Of a stretch of 64,000 nucleotides of DNA, positions 9,614-17,311 are shown piece by piece (within the stretch, counting starts at the first letter, position 1; every line of letters begins with the position of its first letter). The notes under the pieces were generated by a model. The model saw only the letters and a list, made by a program, of their open reading frames with translations, was not told the origin of the DNA and made no database searches. A program made the translations under genes and the position numbers. The DNA lies in assembly GCA_963674575.2 (NCBI GenBank), contig CAXXQT010000009.1:372001-436000 (forward strand), in the 5' to 3' direction. The DNA is from JAAYAY01 sp963674575. GTDB taxonomy: Bacteria > Planctomycetota > Planctomycetia > Pirellulales > Thermoguttaceae.

Positions 9614-10534
9614 TCACCGCCCTTTTCCAGTCACCTCACGCGTTGACGCATAGTAGGCCCGTCCGGTACTGCAATCGTATGCGTACCGGACTCTCTGCCC
9701 CCCCTCCTGCCACTCGTGGTAGTAGCCCTCTCCAACAACGATCTCGTGGGGCGGCGGCGCGTCAGGCTGCTCGGATCTGCACGTCGGAATCGTCACCGGC
9801 TCCTCGACGGGTTTCATCCCCTCAAACTCGCTCTGCTGTTGCTGAATCCGGCCCTCCGCCCAGGCGAGGAACGTCTTTTCGGGCACGGTGAACTCAAAGA
9901 GCGTGTTTCCCGTGTACATGTAGTACGACACGTCCGAGGCCTCCGGAGGCAGAATGAAGGGAGTGGCTGGCGCCTCCACGTGCTCGCCCTGACGCGGCCC
10001 CATCGCCCAATAGAACGCTCCGGTTATCGCCACAAAGGCCACGAAGGTCGAAACCCACACGGCCCGGGGACCTCGCCTCACAGCGGTGGGATCTTCGCCT
10101 TCCTGTTCGCCTTCCTGTTCGCCTTCAAACCGGTACAACTCTTCGGCCCACTCCCGGTTGAGACGACTGCCAATGCGACCCCAAACCGACGCGATCACGA
10201 GCCCCGCCCCCAGGGCCAGCACGGGCCACGGCGGTTGCTTTCCCGAACGTGCAATGTCGAAGAGAACGCACACCAGCACAATCAGCATGAAACCGCCCAT
10301 GAACCCATAGAGCCGGGCTACGGTCTCGGCTCGCGCCGCCTTCCCCTGGAAGGTCCCCGCGTATTGGGTCAGCCCGAGCCCCAGAAATCCGGGCAGGAGC
10401 AATAGCCCTCCCAATCCTCGGATTCCCCACGGACGGAGCAAGGTGGCGGTGCAAAGCGCACAAAGGACGGTGCAGAGCAAAATGGCCGCCAGACTGCACA
10501 CAATCAACGGACGACGCGGTTGGGGAAGCGACAT
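9614..10534 (-). CDS. multi-spanning membrane protein of unknown function
   Basis: 306 residues from ATG 10534 (MSLPQPRRP); the frame is open to 10690, but the upstream part runs into a dispersed hairpin repeat and is not likely coding. There are hydrophobic segments at about 10-32, 37-57, 80-100, 108-125 and one at about 170-188, after a charged linker containing a short GEQEGEQEGE repeat. The C-terminal half is hydrophilic, with YYMYTGNTLFEFTVPEKTF and a final YAYDCSTGRAYYAS segment. No enzyme motif was identified. Confidence 0.6.
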   Translation of the reverse strand: MSLPQPRRPLIVCSLAAILLCTVLCALCTATLLRPWGIRGLGGLLLLPGFLGLGLTQYAGTFQGKAARAETVARLYGFMGGFMLIVLVCVLFDIARSGKQPPWPVLALGAGLVIASVWGRIGSRLNREWAEELYRFEGEQEGEQEGEDPTAVRRGPRAVWVSTFVAFVAITGAFYWAMGPRQGEHVEAPATPFILPPEASDVSYYMYTGNTLFEFTVPEKTFLAWAEGRIQQQQSEFEGMKPVEEPVTIPTCRSEQPDAPPPHEIVVGEGYYHEWQEGGQRVRYAYDCSTGRAYYASTREVTGKGR

Positions 10535-10598
10535 GAGAGGAATGACGATCTCTTGAACTAGGAACCTAAATGACCTTGCACGATTCCAGGAGACCGTG

Positions 10599-10677
10599 TG
10601 CCACTGCTTGGCCACACGCCGCAGAATCCCTGAATCCTCGGAGACACGTCCTCCCGGCGTGTGGACAAGCAGTGCCG
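10599..10677. repeat. hairpin repeat (REP-like, family C)
   Basis: TGCCACTGCTTGGCCACACGCCG at 10599-10621 pairs with the complement of 10655-10677 at 20 of 23 positions, enclosing a 33-nt loop. It lies upstream of the membrane protein gene in a non-coding stretch. Only one copy was noticed in this window, so calling it a dispersed repeat is inference. Confidence 0.6.
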
Positions 10678-10834
10678 AATGGGAAGGCACTTCCGGGAAT
10701 CACGAAAGGTCATTAGATCTCCTCGCAAAGGACTGCGATTATGATTATGAATAAGATTAAGAACGGTTTACGGCTGGAGGCCGTGGGCGGTTACCGAAAA
10801 CCAGAGTCACCCGCGATATTCTGCGGTTCAACCC

Positions 10835-11470
10835 CTACGAATAGGGCAGGACACTCGCCCGCAATGCAATGTAGCCGACGAGGGCAACCAGGGTCAACGC
10901 GGCCAATCCCTGGACCCGCGTCCGCCAGCGGAGCATGGCGAACATCCCCACAACGAAAATTACCGTTGGCAGCGGATCTCCCCAGCGAATCACGGGAAAG
11001 GCATAGGCTCGGTCGGAAAAGGGCCAGAAGATCTTCAGCCCCCAGTCGGAAAGCGTGGCGTGCCCCGAGACGAGAACGTCGGCAACCAGGTGACTCGCCG
11101 TGGCCAAAACGGCCACAATCAGCCACAGGCAGAGCTCCTTCGGAGATGAAGAGCTCTCTCGGGAGCGAGCGGGCTGCTCCGGGATTCCCTGGACGTATCG
11201 TGCCAGGAGGGCCCTGCATCGAGAAAGCAGGCGAAAGTGATACTCGGCCAGGGTGGCGCCCAGGGCGATCAAGGTTGCCGTGAAGACGCTATGGCCTAGG
11301 ACGCGGTGGAACTGATCAAAGGCCGACGCCCCCAAGAGCAGTGAGAGCCCGTCCCAATCGGGGAGCACAGCCGCCACGGTGGCCACCGCCACGATCTCCC
11401 AACCGCGCCGGTGCAGGCCTGCTGCCATCGCACCGGTGGCGCCTAGCATGGAATGTTCAAAGGTGGTCAT
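10835..11470 (-). CDS. membrane-bound metal-dependent hydrolase, YdjM/DUF457 family
   Basis: 211 residues with several hydrophobic segments. Family hallmarks are near the N-terminus: FEHSMLGA with His6, LPDWDGLS with Asp38/Asp40, and FHRVLGHSVF with His55 and His60, followed later by VLVSGHATLSDW. These His and Asp residues resemble a phospholipase-C-like metal site. Homologues are called inner-membrane metal-dependent hydrolases, but the substrate is not established. The gene is on the same strand as csrA, 64 bp downstream of it, and could be co-transcribed. Confidence 0.8.
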   Translation of the reverse strand: MTTFEHSMLGATGAMAAGLHRRGWEIVAVATVAAVLPDWDGLSLLLGASAFDQFHRVLGHSVFTATLIALGATLAEYHFRLLSRCRALLARYVQGIPEQPARSRESSSSPKELCLWLIVAVLATASHLVADVLVSGHATLSDWGLKIFWPFSDRAYAFPVIRWGDPLPTVIFVVGMFAMLRWRTRVQGLAALTLVALVGYIALRASVLPYS

Positions 11471-11534
11471 GTCCGGCCGCTCCCAAAATGCGGAGATTCA
11501 AGCCGGACGACAGACAGCGGGCACTCGCAATGCG

Positions 11535-11720
11535 TCAAACGGCTACGGAAACCAGGCGCATCGCACTCTCCGGATCGGTCTCTCCGGGGCGGCAGACCGG
11601 AATCTCCCGGGGCGCCTCAATCCCCAGTCTAACCCGAGAACGTCCCACCTCAAGCACGGTGATCGTAATGTTGCCGTCGATCGTGATTTGCTGATCGCGT
11701 TTCCGAGACAAAACGAGCAT
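11535..11720 (-). CDS. csrA: carbon storage regulator CsrA (RsmA)
   Basis: 61 residues, typical CsrA length. The opening MLVLSRKRDQQITIDGNI and the RVRLGIEAP segment are diagnostic. The dimer binds GGA motifs in mRNA leaders and represses or stabilises translation. The start ATG has GGAGGA at 11728-11733, seven bases upstream. It follows a 59-residue ORF by 51 bp and is probably in the same transcript. No fliW was seen nearby, so how it is titrated here is unknown. Confidence 0.96.
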   Translation of the reverse strand: MLVLSRKRDQQITIDGNITITVLEVGRSRVRLGIEAPREIPVCRPGETDPESAMRLVSVAV

Positions 11721-11771
11721 GACTCAGTCCTCCATGACAAATTAACGGTTGGCTTAGCAAGACACGAGAAA

Positions 11772-11951
11772 TCAGCAGGCCACAAGCTGGGGAACCAGGG
11801 CCGTGCCGACGGACGGCACGAGGGGCTGATACTCCGCCATCAGTTCCCGCAGAACTTCGTCCATCGAGTAGACCCCGCCGTCGCCGGCCTGGCGGTCCGA
11901 CTGGCTCTGACGACACTCTTCCAATCGTGCGCTGAGTTCCTGCTCGGTCAT
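11772..11951 (-). CDS. small protein of unknown function upstream of csrA
   Basis: 59 residues from ATG 11951, preceded by a perfect AAGGAGG at 11960-11966 with 8-nt spacing, which is the strongest reason to call it real. The sequence (MTEQELSARLEECR... VYSMDEVLRELMAEYQPLV) is acidic and predicted helical at both ends, with no membrane segment. No known family was recognised. The tight position in front of csrA suggests co-transcription and possibly a shared regulatory role; that is inference. Confidence 0.65.
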   Translation of the reverse strand: MTEQELSARLEECRQSQSDRQAGDGGVYSMDEVLRELMAEYQPLVPSVGTALVPQLVAC

Positions 11952-12649
11952 CACTCTCTCCTCCTTGTTGTGTTAGTGACCCGCGGGAGGCCCTCGAACT
12001 TGGGGACTTATCAGGGGGGTTCCTGACTCGCCGCGGGGTCATTTCGATGACATGGACATAATAACATTAACTGTACGTTTGTCAACCTGTATTGGTTCGA
12101 AGGATTGTAGGTTGAGGAAGATTTTTCCAAAAGACAGTCTGCACGAGCTCCCGGGCCTCAGGTCGTCGTCGCAAAGCCCTTTCCAGAAGCGACTTAGGGC
12201 GCCCAACCGTGCGATAAGACAAGCCTTGCCGACCCCAAATAGGGAACAATCGGGCTCCGAAGAGGCTGTTACGGCGGAGCCAGGCAACTCAGTCCTCTGT
12301 CGTATACGCAGGTTCTGAATCAAAAGGTCCACCGATCCGGTTCCGGCGTTCCCGCACGCTGCCCCCGAAAGCGAATCGGGCGGGCAAGATAGGGAAGTAC
12401 GGAGAGCCGGCGAAAAAGGGGCCCGGCTACCATCGCATCAAGACGCTACAGGCCGTATTCCGCTGCCGGCGTACGGTCGGCAGACGCGTGGAATTGCCAA
12501 AACGCGACAGCGACCGAAGTTGCCGGCACGCCCTCATATTGGCAGAGCATTTGAGGCATTTTCTGGCATCTTCCCAAGAGTCGTGACAGACCTTTCCGTT
12601 AAACAGGGTGAACATGGCGTAGCGTCTACCTCGGAGCGAAGACATCTCG
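11952..12649. other. intergenic region, about 700 bp
   Basis: This region lies between the divergent csrA operon and the TPR gene. Overlapping short ORFs at 12039-12332 (minus) and 12052-12318 (plus) have no domain and no Shine-Dalgarno sequence, and were not accepted. The region should carry the csrA operon promoter. The first 100 bp upstream of the 59-residue ORF are AT-richer than the rest (AATAACATTAACTGTACG at about 12057-12075), which fits a promoter, but no clear -35/-10 pair was assigned. Confidence 0.35.
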
Positions 12650-13677
12650 ATGGAACGCACCATGCCGGACTTGAAGACGGGGCTGGAAAAGCACCAGAGA
12701 GGGGATCTTGCCGGCGCGGAGCGGGTCTACCGCTCGATTCTCGCGGTGCAGCCCGACCACGCGGGCGCGTGGCATTTGCTCGGATTGACCAGTTTTGCAA
12801 AAAAAAGCACGAGCAGGCAAAACCGCAAATCGAGCGGGCGCTTGCCCTTTGCGACACGAAGGGCGTTTACTGGAGCAACTACGGAGCCGTCTTGCGCGAA
12901 CTGGGACTGATGGCAGAGGCCAAGGAGGCCTGTCAGCGCGCCCTGGCGATCGCATCCCGATTCCCCGATGCCCTCTCGAACCTCGGGCTCTGTCTTCGAG
13001 ACCTCGGCGAGAAGGACCGTGCTTACCACGTGTTTCACGAGGCGCTCACCATCGACCCCGGGCACCGAGACGCCTTGCGACATCTGGCGGAACTCTGCCG
13101 CGGATCAGACCGAGTCGACGAAGCGGTCCGCTGCTGCCAAAACCTGGTGAAACGCTACCCCAACGATCCGGCCTCCTGGCGAGGATTGGCCGAATCCCAC
13201 GTCTCCGCAAAACGTCCGACAGAAGCGGTCGAGGCATTCCGCAAAGCGGCGGCCCTCGACCCAACCAACGCGGCCGTGCAGGTGTCGCTTGGCCATGCCC
13301 TGGCCGCTCAGGGCAAGCACACGGAAGCAAAGGCCGCTTTCGGCCAGGGCGCTCGCCTGCAGCCGGATCGCCCAAGTTGGCGATACCGCCACCTCGGCTA
13401 CTGGCCGCAAGTGTTTCCAGACCAGGCCGACGTCGACCGGCACTTCTCCGAGTTGAGCGAACGCCTCGACGAGGCGAAACGCGAGGGATTCGAGTTCGAT
13501 TGGCGTCGGTGCTTTGGTGACGGCTTCTGTCCCCCTTTCGGTTTGACCCACCACGGGCGCTGCTGCCGCGTCCTCAAGGAGAAGTTCGCCGCTCTGTTCG
13601 CCCCCCATTTCCCGCAACTTCGGCCGCCGACGCCAAATGTGACACGAATAAAGGGGTCGGGGAAAGCGCCGGGATAA
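12650..13677 (+). pseudogene. TPR-repeat protein, frameshifted and 3' truncated
   Basis: The N-terminus (MERTMPDLKTGLEKHQRGDLAGAERVYRSIL...) is in one frame up to an A8 tract at 12799-12806. The rest (KKHEQAKPQIERALALCDTKGVYWSNYGAVLRELG...) continues in another frame; nine or six A would restore it. At least six tetratricopeptide repeats follow. After the last repeats comes a linker (FGLTHHGRCCRVLKEKFAALFAPHFPQL) like that which precedes the glycosyltransferase half in OGT/SPINDLY-type proteins. It then stops after an unrelated 15-residue tail, so that C-terminal domain is missing. The loss coincides with the start of the repeat and transposase cluster. The frameshift may be a sequencing error, a slippage site or true decay; the missing 3' end is not explained by an error. 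Confidence 0.75.
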
Positions 13678-13803
13678 ACCGGACTGGAGTAGCGAATGAA
13701 AGAGTCGTACGAGCAAGGTCCAGCCAACCGCTCGGCCTCGAACCCTACGCCGGCAATGGCAACATCGCGGGTGTGGCATGGGAAAGAGGTACGCGCAGGC
13801 CAG

Positions 13804-13853
13804 GGGGATCGGGATCGGGGGGATCGGGGGGATCGGGGATCGGGGGATCGGGG
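13804..13853. repeat. GGATCGGG low-complexity tandem repeat
   Basis: GGATC units separated by three to five G residues repeat about six times, immediately before the left inverted repeat of the RAYT unit. Such G-rich arrays are prone to replication slippage. The array lies in non-coding DNA. Confidence 0.75.
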
Positions 13854-13873
13854 TCAACTCCGGACATCGGACA
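13854..13873 (+). repeat. left inverted repeat of the RAYT unit
   Basis: TCAACTCCGGACATCGGACA is the exact reverse complement of 14917-14936, which ends at the RAYT stop codon. The pair brackets a 1083-bp unit containing only the transposase gene. Confidence 0.85.
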
Positions 13874-13976
13874 TGACGCAACGAACCATGGGGTGTCTCT
13901 CGCGCCCGCAATCACAAAGTGGGGGTGTTCCTGCCGCCCTCTTGACGCCTGCGCAAACACTCGCTAAACCTTCGGC

Positions 13977-14936
13977 ATGGCCAGGCCCGTCCGCGTTCAA
14001 TTCGAAAACGCCGTCTACCACGTCACCGCACGCGGTAATGAACGGAGGGACGTCTACCGCGATGCTGCCGACCGGACACGCTTCCTCAAGACCCTCGAAG
14101 AGGCAGTCGAGCGGTTCGGCATCATCGTCCATGCTTACTGCCTGATGCCCAATCACTATCACCTGCTGCTCCAAACGCCCCGCGCCAACCTTTCCGACGC
14201 CGCGGGTTGGCTCCAGGCAACCTACAGCATCCGCTTCAACTGTCGCCATCGACGAAGCGGGCATCTCTTCCAAGGCCGATTCAAGGCACACCTCGTCGAA
14301 GCCGATGGCTACGCGAGACAACTCATCAAGTACATTCATCTCAATCCGGTCCGCCCGAAAGACAAACGCCTCCCAGTCCCGGCAACGCGACGTGTCGAGC
14401 TTTCCCGCTACCGCTGGAGTAGCCATCGCACCTATGCCGGCTTGGTTCGCGAGAAACCGTTCGCCTGGCTTTGCACCGAGTGGCTCAGCTATTTCGGGCG
14501 CAGGCGAAGGGAGGCCCAAGCCGAGTATCGCCGGCAGATGGCCGCGGCGTTTGGGCAAGTGGCAAACTCACCCTGGAAGAAACTACGTGGGGGACTTGTG
14601 CTCGGGACCGATGCAATGTGGAATCGGGTATGCGGAATGATGGCCGAGGCGGACGCCGAAGAGGAGATCCGCTGGGCGCGTCGTGCGGGCGCGAAGGCAA
14701 TCGCCGACCAGATCAACCGCCTCGCGGCCCAGCAGACCGATCGTCGCATCGCCATCTGGCTGAAGGTCCGCCACGGCGGCCAGCGAACGAGCGACGTGGC
14801 GAAAGAATATGGTTACAGAGACAGCAGCGGAGCGTATCGAGTCGTCCAACGCTTGGAGGTGCAGGCAACAAAAGACCACGAGCTTGAACAGCAATTGAAC
14901 ATGCTTCGCAGCCTATTGTCCGATGTCCGGAGTTGA
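13977..14936 (+). CDS. REP-associated tyrosine transposase (RAYT, Y1/TnpA-like)
   Basis: 319 residues. It has the Y1 transposase fold of the HUH endonuclease superfamily: N-terminal VYHVTARGNERRDVY, the metal-binding HUH motif in LMPNHYHLLL (His60-Tyr61-His62), GHLFQGRFK, and QLIKYIHLNPVRP with the probable catalytic tyrosine. The C-terminal 100 residues include a DnaA-like helical segment (RTSDVAKEYGYRDSSG) often found in such proteins. RAYTs cut and join single-stranded DNA at REP hairpins and are usually single-copy and domesticated. The gene is bracketed by 20-bp inverted repeats, the right one encoding its last residues and stop. An IS110-like element begins 4 bp downstream. Confidence 0.93.
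   Translation: MARPVRVQFENAVYHVTARGNERRDVYRDAADRTRFLKTLEEAVERFGIIVHAYCLMPNHYHLLLQTPRANLSDAAGWLQATYSIRFNCRHRRSGHLFQGRFKAHLVEADGYARQLIKYIHLNPVRPKDKRLPVPATRRVELSRYRWSSHRTYAGLVREKPFAWLCTEWLSYFGRRRREAQAEYRRQMAAAFGQVANSPWKKLRGGLVLGTDAMWNRVCGMMAEADAEEEIRWARRAGAKAIADQINRLAAQQTDRRIAIWLKVRHGGQRTSDVAKEYGYRDSSGAYRVVQRLEVQATKDHELEQQLNMLRSLLSDVRS
14917..14936 (-). repeat. right inverted repeat of the RAYT unit, overlapping the stop codon
   Basis: This is the perfect 20-bp reverse complement of 13854-13873. The arm encodes SDVRS-stop of the transposase, so the terminus is part of the coding sequence. The outward GGAGTTGA of this arm is repeated at about 16394, 16414 and 16530 and forms the left half of the neighbouring insertion element's target. 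Confidence 0.85.
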
Positions 14937-15026
14937 TACTATGACCGCCGGGTGCAGCCCCCTTGCCGGTGGAGTAGGATGCGAATGGCTAACCCATCCT
15001 TCCTCCACCAAACAAGGAGACATGCT

Positions 15027-16031
15027 ATGTGGCACGTTGGTATCGACCTGCATCGGCAGACGCTTGTTGTGGCGGCCGTGAATGACTCGGGCCAGGTTTT
15101 CCCGGTGAAACGAATTGCCTGTCAGGACACGAAGACGATCGTGAAAACCATGAAGCCTCTGCACCCATTTCGCGCGGTGATCGAGGCGAGCGGCACCTAT
15201 CGCTGGCTCTACGATCAGCTGAACCCGCTGGGTACCGTCCTGTTGGCACATCCGCTTCGTCTGCGCGCCATGGTACAACGGCGCAGCAAGACAGACAAGC
15301 TGGACGCACAACTGCTGGCGAACTTGCTGCGGATCAATCAGATTCCGCTGGCATACATTCCTCCGGAGAAGTACCAGCGGTTGCGTGATCTCACACGGTG
15401 CCGGGCCCGAATCACGTGTGCCCAGGCGAAAGTGAAAATCAATCTGCGGGCCTTGTTGGCTCGCGCGAATCGCTCGGCGCCGTACAAGATACCATTCGGT
15501 CCACGCGGCCTGAGTTGGTTCGACAAGCAGGATTTCGGCCCTGTGGAGAACATTGTTCGTGACGAACTGCTGGCCAGGCTGGAGCACTACGGCAAGCACC
15601 TGACTCTGATCAACGCCCGGCTGGAAGAGATCCGCGATGACTTCCCTGAGTTGGAATCCTTGCTGGATATTTACGGCATCGGTGTCTACACAGGCTTGGT
15701 GATCATCGCTGAACTGGGCGAAGTCGAGCGATTCCGTACGGCCAAGCAGGTGGGGGCCTACGCCGGTCTGACTTGCAGGGTCCACCAGTCAGGTGGTCAC
15801 TGTTACCACGGCTCGATCACCCATCAAGGCTCCCCCTGGCTTCGTTGCGTGCTGGTTGAGGCCGTGATCAATGTGGTACGGAGAGACGTAGCGTTGAAGA
15901 ACTTCCATACACGAATCAGAAAACGTTCCAGCAGGAACATCGCTCGCGTGGCAACGGCCCGCAAGCTCTCGGAGATCTGCTGGAAACGGCTACTTCGCTG
16001 GCAGCGGGAACACAGCAAGGCAGCGGCCTGA
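15027..16031 (+). CDS. IS110/IS1111-family transposase (DEDD recombinase)
   Basis: 334 residues from ATG 15027, with AAGGAG at 15014-15019; the open frame extends to 14952, but the internal start has the ribosome-binding site and the family-typical MWHVGIDLHRQ opening. The N-terminal RuvC-like DEDD domain starts with Asp7 in GIDLH and contains RRSKTDKLDAQLLA. The C-terminal transposase_20 domain has LLDIYGIGVYTGLVIIAELGE, QVGAYAGLT and HQSGG with the likely nucleophilic Ser255. The enzyme recombines circular element DNA into a target chosen by an element-encoded RNA. It appears intact, so the element may still move. Confidence 0.95.
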   Translation: MWHVGIDLHRQTLVVAAVNDSGQVFPVKRIACQDTKTIVKTMKPLHPFRAVIEASGTYRWLYDQLNPLGTVLLAHPLRLRAMVQRRSKTDKLDAQLLANLLRINQIPLAYIPPEKYQRLRDLTRCRARITCAQAKVKINLRALLARANRSAPYKIPFGPRGLSWFDKQDFGPVENIVRDELLARLEHYGKHLTLINARLEEIRDDFPELESLLDIYGIGVYTGLVIIAELGEVERFRTAKQVGAYAGLTCRVHQSGGHCYHGSITHQGSPWLRCVLVEAVINVVRRDVALKNFHTRIRKRSSRNIARVATARKLSEICWKRLLRWQREHSKAAA

Positions 16032-16344
16032 CGCAAGAAACACAAGCGACGCGCACGCTTAACGCGGCAAGCCGACCCGTTCCGGGGTCATGGCGAGATG
16101 AATAATCTGCGCCGTGGAGTTGATTGGGTGGCGCCGCGGTGAACAGTATCCGGTGCGACGGCTTCGGCCGGACGGCACGAATGGGTGACTACGATCTGCG
16201 CGTCGTGGCAATGCAAAACCGATAACCCGAAGGGCATCCATGCCGAGTTTCGGCGGATCCATCCGCCGACCAGGGGCGTTCATTGCCACCCCCTGGCCCC
16301 CCGGCTAGCCTCTTCTCAGTTACATTTTGAATAGCACACGAAAC
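16032..16344 (+). ncRNA. candidate bridge/seeker RNA region in the right end of the insertion sequence
   Basis: This stretch has no ORF but is rich in stems. CGCGGC (16063-16068) pairs with GCCGCG (16133-16138). Inside that, GGCG-AGAT (16092-16099) pairs with ATCT-GCGCC (16105-16113) around a GAATA loop. The internal loop between the two stems carries GGGGTCAT (16084-16091) on one side and GGAGTTGAT (16116-16124) on the other; these match the two halves of the apparent target. A CGGC-UUCG-GCCG hairpin follows at about 16158-16169. GTGGCAATG (about 16205) pairs with CATTGCCAC (about 16280) around further hairpins, a possible donor-binding domain. Strand and exact ends are inference. Confidence 0.6.
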
Positions 16345-16365
16345 GGGGCTTGACACGCGGCGGTC

Positions 16366-16515
16366 ATGGGTGACCCCATGACCCCATGACCACGGAGTTG
16401 ACCCCATGACCACGGAGTTGACCCCATGACCCCATGACCCCATGACCCCATGACCCCATGACCCCATGACCCCATGACCCCATGACCCATGACCCATGAC
16501 CTCGGGGTCACCCAT
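16366..16515. repeat. CCCATGAC octamer tandem array with embedded GGAGTTGA motifs
   Basis: About a dozen near-perfect 8-bp CCCATGAC units, some 7 bp long near the right edge, are interrupted on the left by two copies of CCACGGAGTTGA. It abuts the right end of the insertion sequence. Beyond it, at 16529-16548, stands CGGAGTTGATACTATGACCC, the uninterrupted counterpart of the insertion site. The array produces long Gly/His/Met/Trp ORFs in other frames that are not genes. Confidence 0.9.
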
Positions 16516-16549
16516 GACCGCCATGCCCGGAGTTGATACTATGACCCCC

Positions 16550-17149
16550 ATGCCTGGAGTTACCCCCATTCCCCCATGCCCGGATCGGCTCTTAAACTTC
16601 GTTGGCACGGTGTTTCTTGCCGGCTCACTTTGCCTCGCTTCGTGTCAGGAGAATCCTGACGCGAGGGACGGCGTCTCCGTGAATCGGTCCGGTACGCCCG
16701 GCGCGACCACAGAATCAACAGGCGACAGCAGATCGTCCTTCACAAAATCGCGCAAGCAGACCGTGGGGGCAAACCGTACGTCCAGCCCCACCAAGCGCGT
16801 CTCCAGCCAGCAGTTGCTCGATTTTGGATTCCGCGAGATCGACCGTTCGGAAATCGAAAAGGAGAAGAGACTCCCTGAGCCTCCTGCCGCCAATGACCAA
16901 TTGATCGATCAGTGGTACTACATCCAGGCCCCTCCGACCAACGCTCTTCTGGAATTGCTGGGAATCGATGCAGGAGCCGGATGCTTGATCGCAGACAACG
17001 CCGGGCCTTGGCTCACACCCTATCGCATCGACAAGGGCTGGATCTACGCCGTAGTCACCCGTGAAATGGAGATAGGTGAGGCGTGGATTCATCGACGGAT
17101 TCCGAAAAAGCCGCCAGCGGAACAATCGCCGCGAGACTCGCAAGACTAG
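16550..17149 (+). CDS. putative lipoprotein of unknown function
   Basis: 199 residues if started at ATG 16550. The N-terminus has a hydrophobic stretch LLNFVGTVFLAGSLCLASC, whose LASC is a lipobox (Cys32 from this start), so export and lipidation are likely. The mature part is polar and Ser/Thr-rich at first, then has a compact region (LLDFGFREIDRSEIEKEKR... QWYYIQAPPTNALLELLGID... GWIYAVVTREMEIGEAW). No family was recognised. The first dozen codons lie in the tandem-repeat DNA, so the original start may have been altered by repeat expansion, and the start is uncertain. It converges with the GT2 gene. Confidence 0.55.
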   Translation: MPGVTPIPPCPDRLLNFVGTVFLAGSLCLASCQENPDARDGVSVNRSGTPGATTESTGDSRSSFTKSRKQTVGANRTSSPTKRVSSQQLLDFGFREIDRSEIEKEKRLPEPPAANDQLIDQWYYIQAPPTNALLELLGIDAGAGCLIADNAGPWLTPYRIDKGWIYAVVTREMEIGEAWIHRRIPKKPPAEQSPRDSQD

Positions 17150-17311
17150 AATAGGAACGTCGAAGGTGCGACGGCTGGCCCAGGTTCTTGCAACCAGGGG
17201 GCGAAGCCCAAGAGGTCACATGAAAACCCCGAAGTGGCCAGTATACCCCCACATCAAGTCAACGCCGGATCATCGACGACCGATTGCACGCCCACTTCGT
17301 TACGTTTTCTC

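Larger units (their letters stand above)
14941..16367 (+). mobile_element. IS110/IS1111-type insertion sequence, about 1.43 kb
   Basis: The element is bounded by ATGACCGCCG at 14941-14950 and its inverse CGGCGGTCAT at 16358-16367. The repeat continues inward imperfectly (left 14941-14962, right 16345-16367), like the subterminal inverted repeats of the IS1111 group. It holds one DEDD-type transposase, a short left non-coding end (86 bp) and a long right non-coding end (about 310 bp), where IS1111-group elements encode their guide RNA. The left flank is GGAGTTGATACT and the right flank is an array of CCCATGAC. Exact ends cannot be fixed by eye because target and termini share ATGACC. Confidence 0.8.

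Noticed and set aside
12039..12332. 97-codon minus-strand and overlapping 88-codon plus-strand ORFs
   Set aside because: Neither has a Shine-Dalgarno sequence, a domain or plausible codon use.
13804..13853. Possible CRISPR or integron-like repeats near the transposases
   Set aside because: Low-complexity G-rich slippage array with no spacers or integrase.
16189..16608. Minus-strand ORF with Gly-His-Met-Trp repeats
   Set aside because: Translation of the CCCATGAC tandem array; no start signal and no coding bias.
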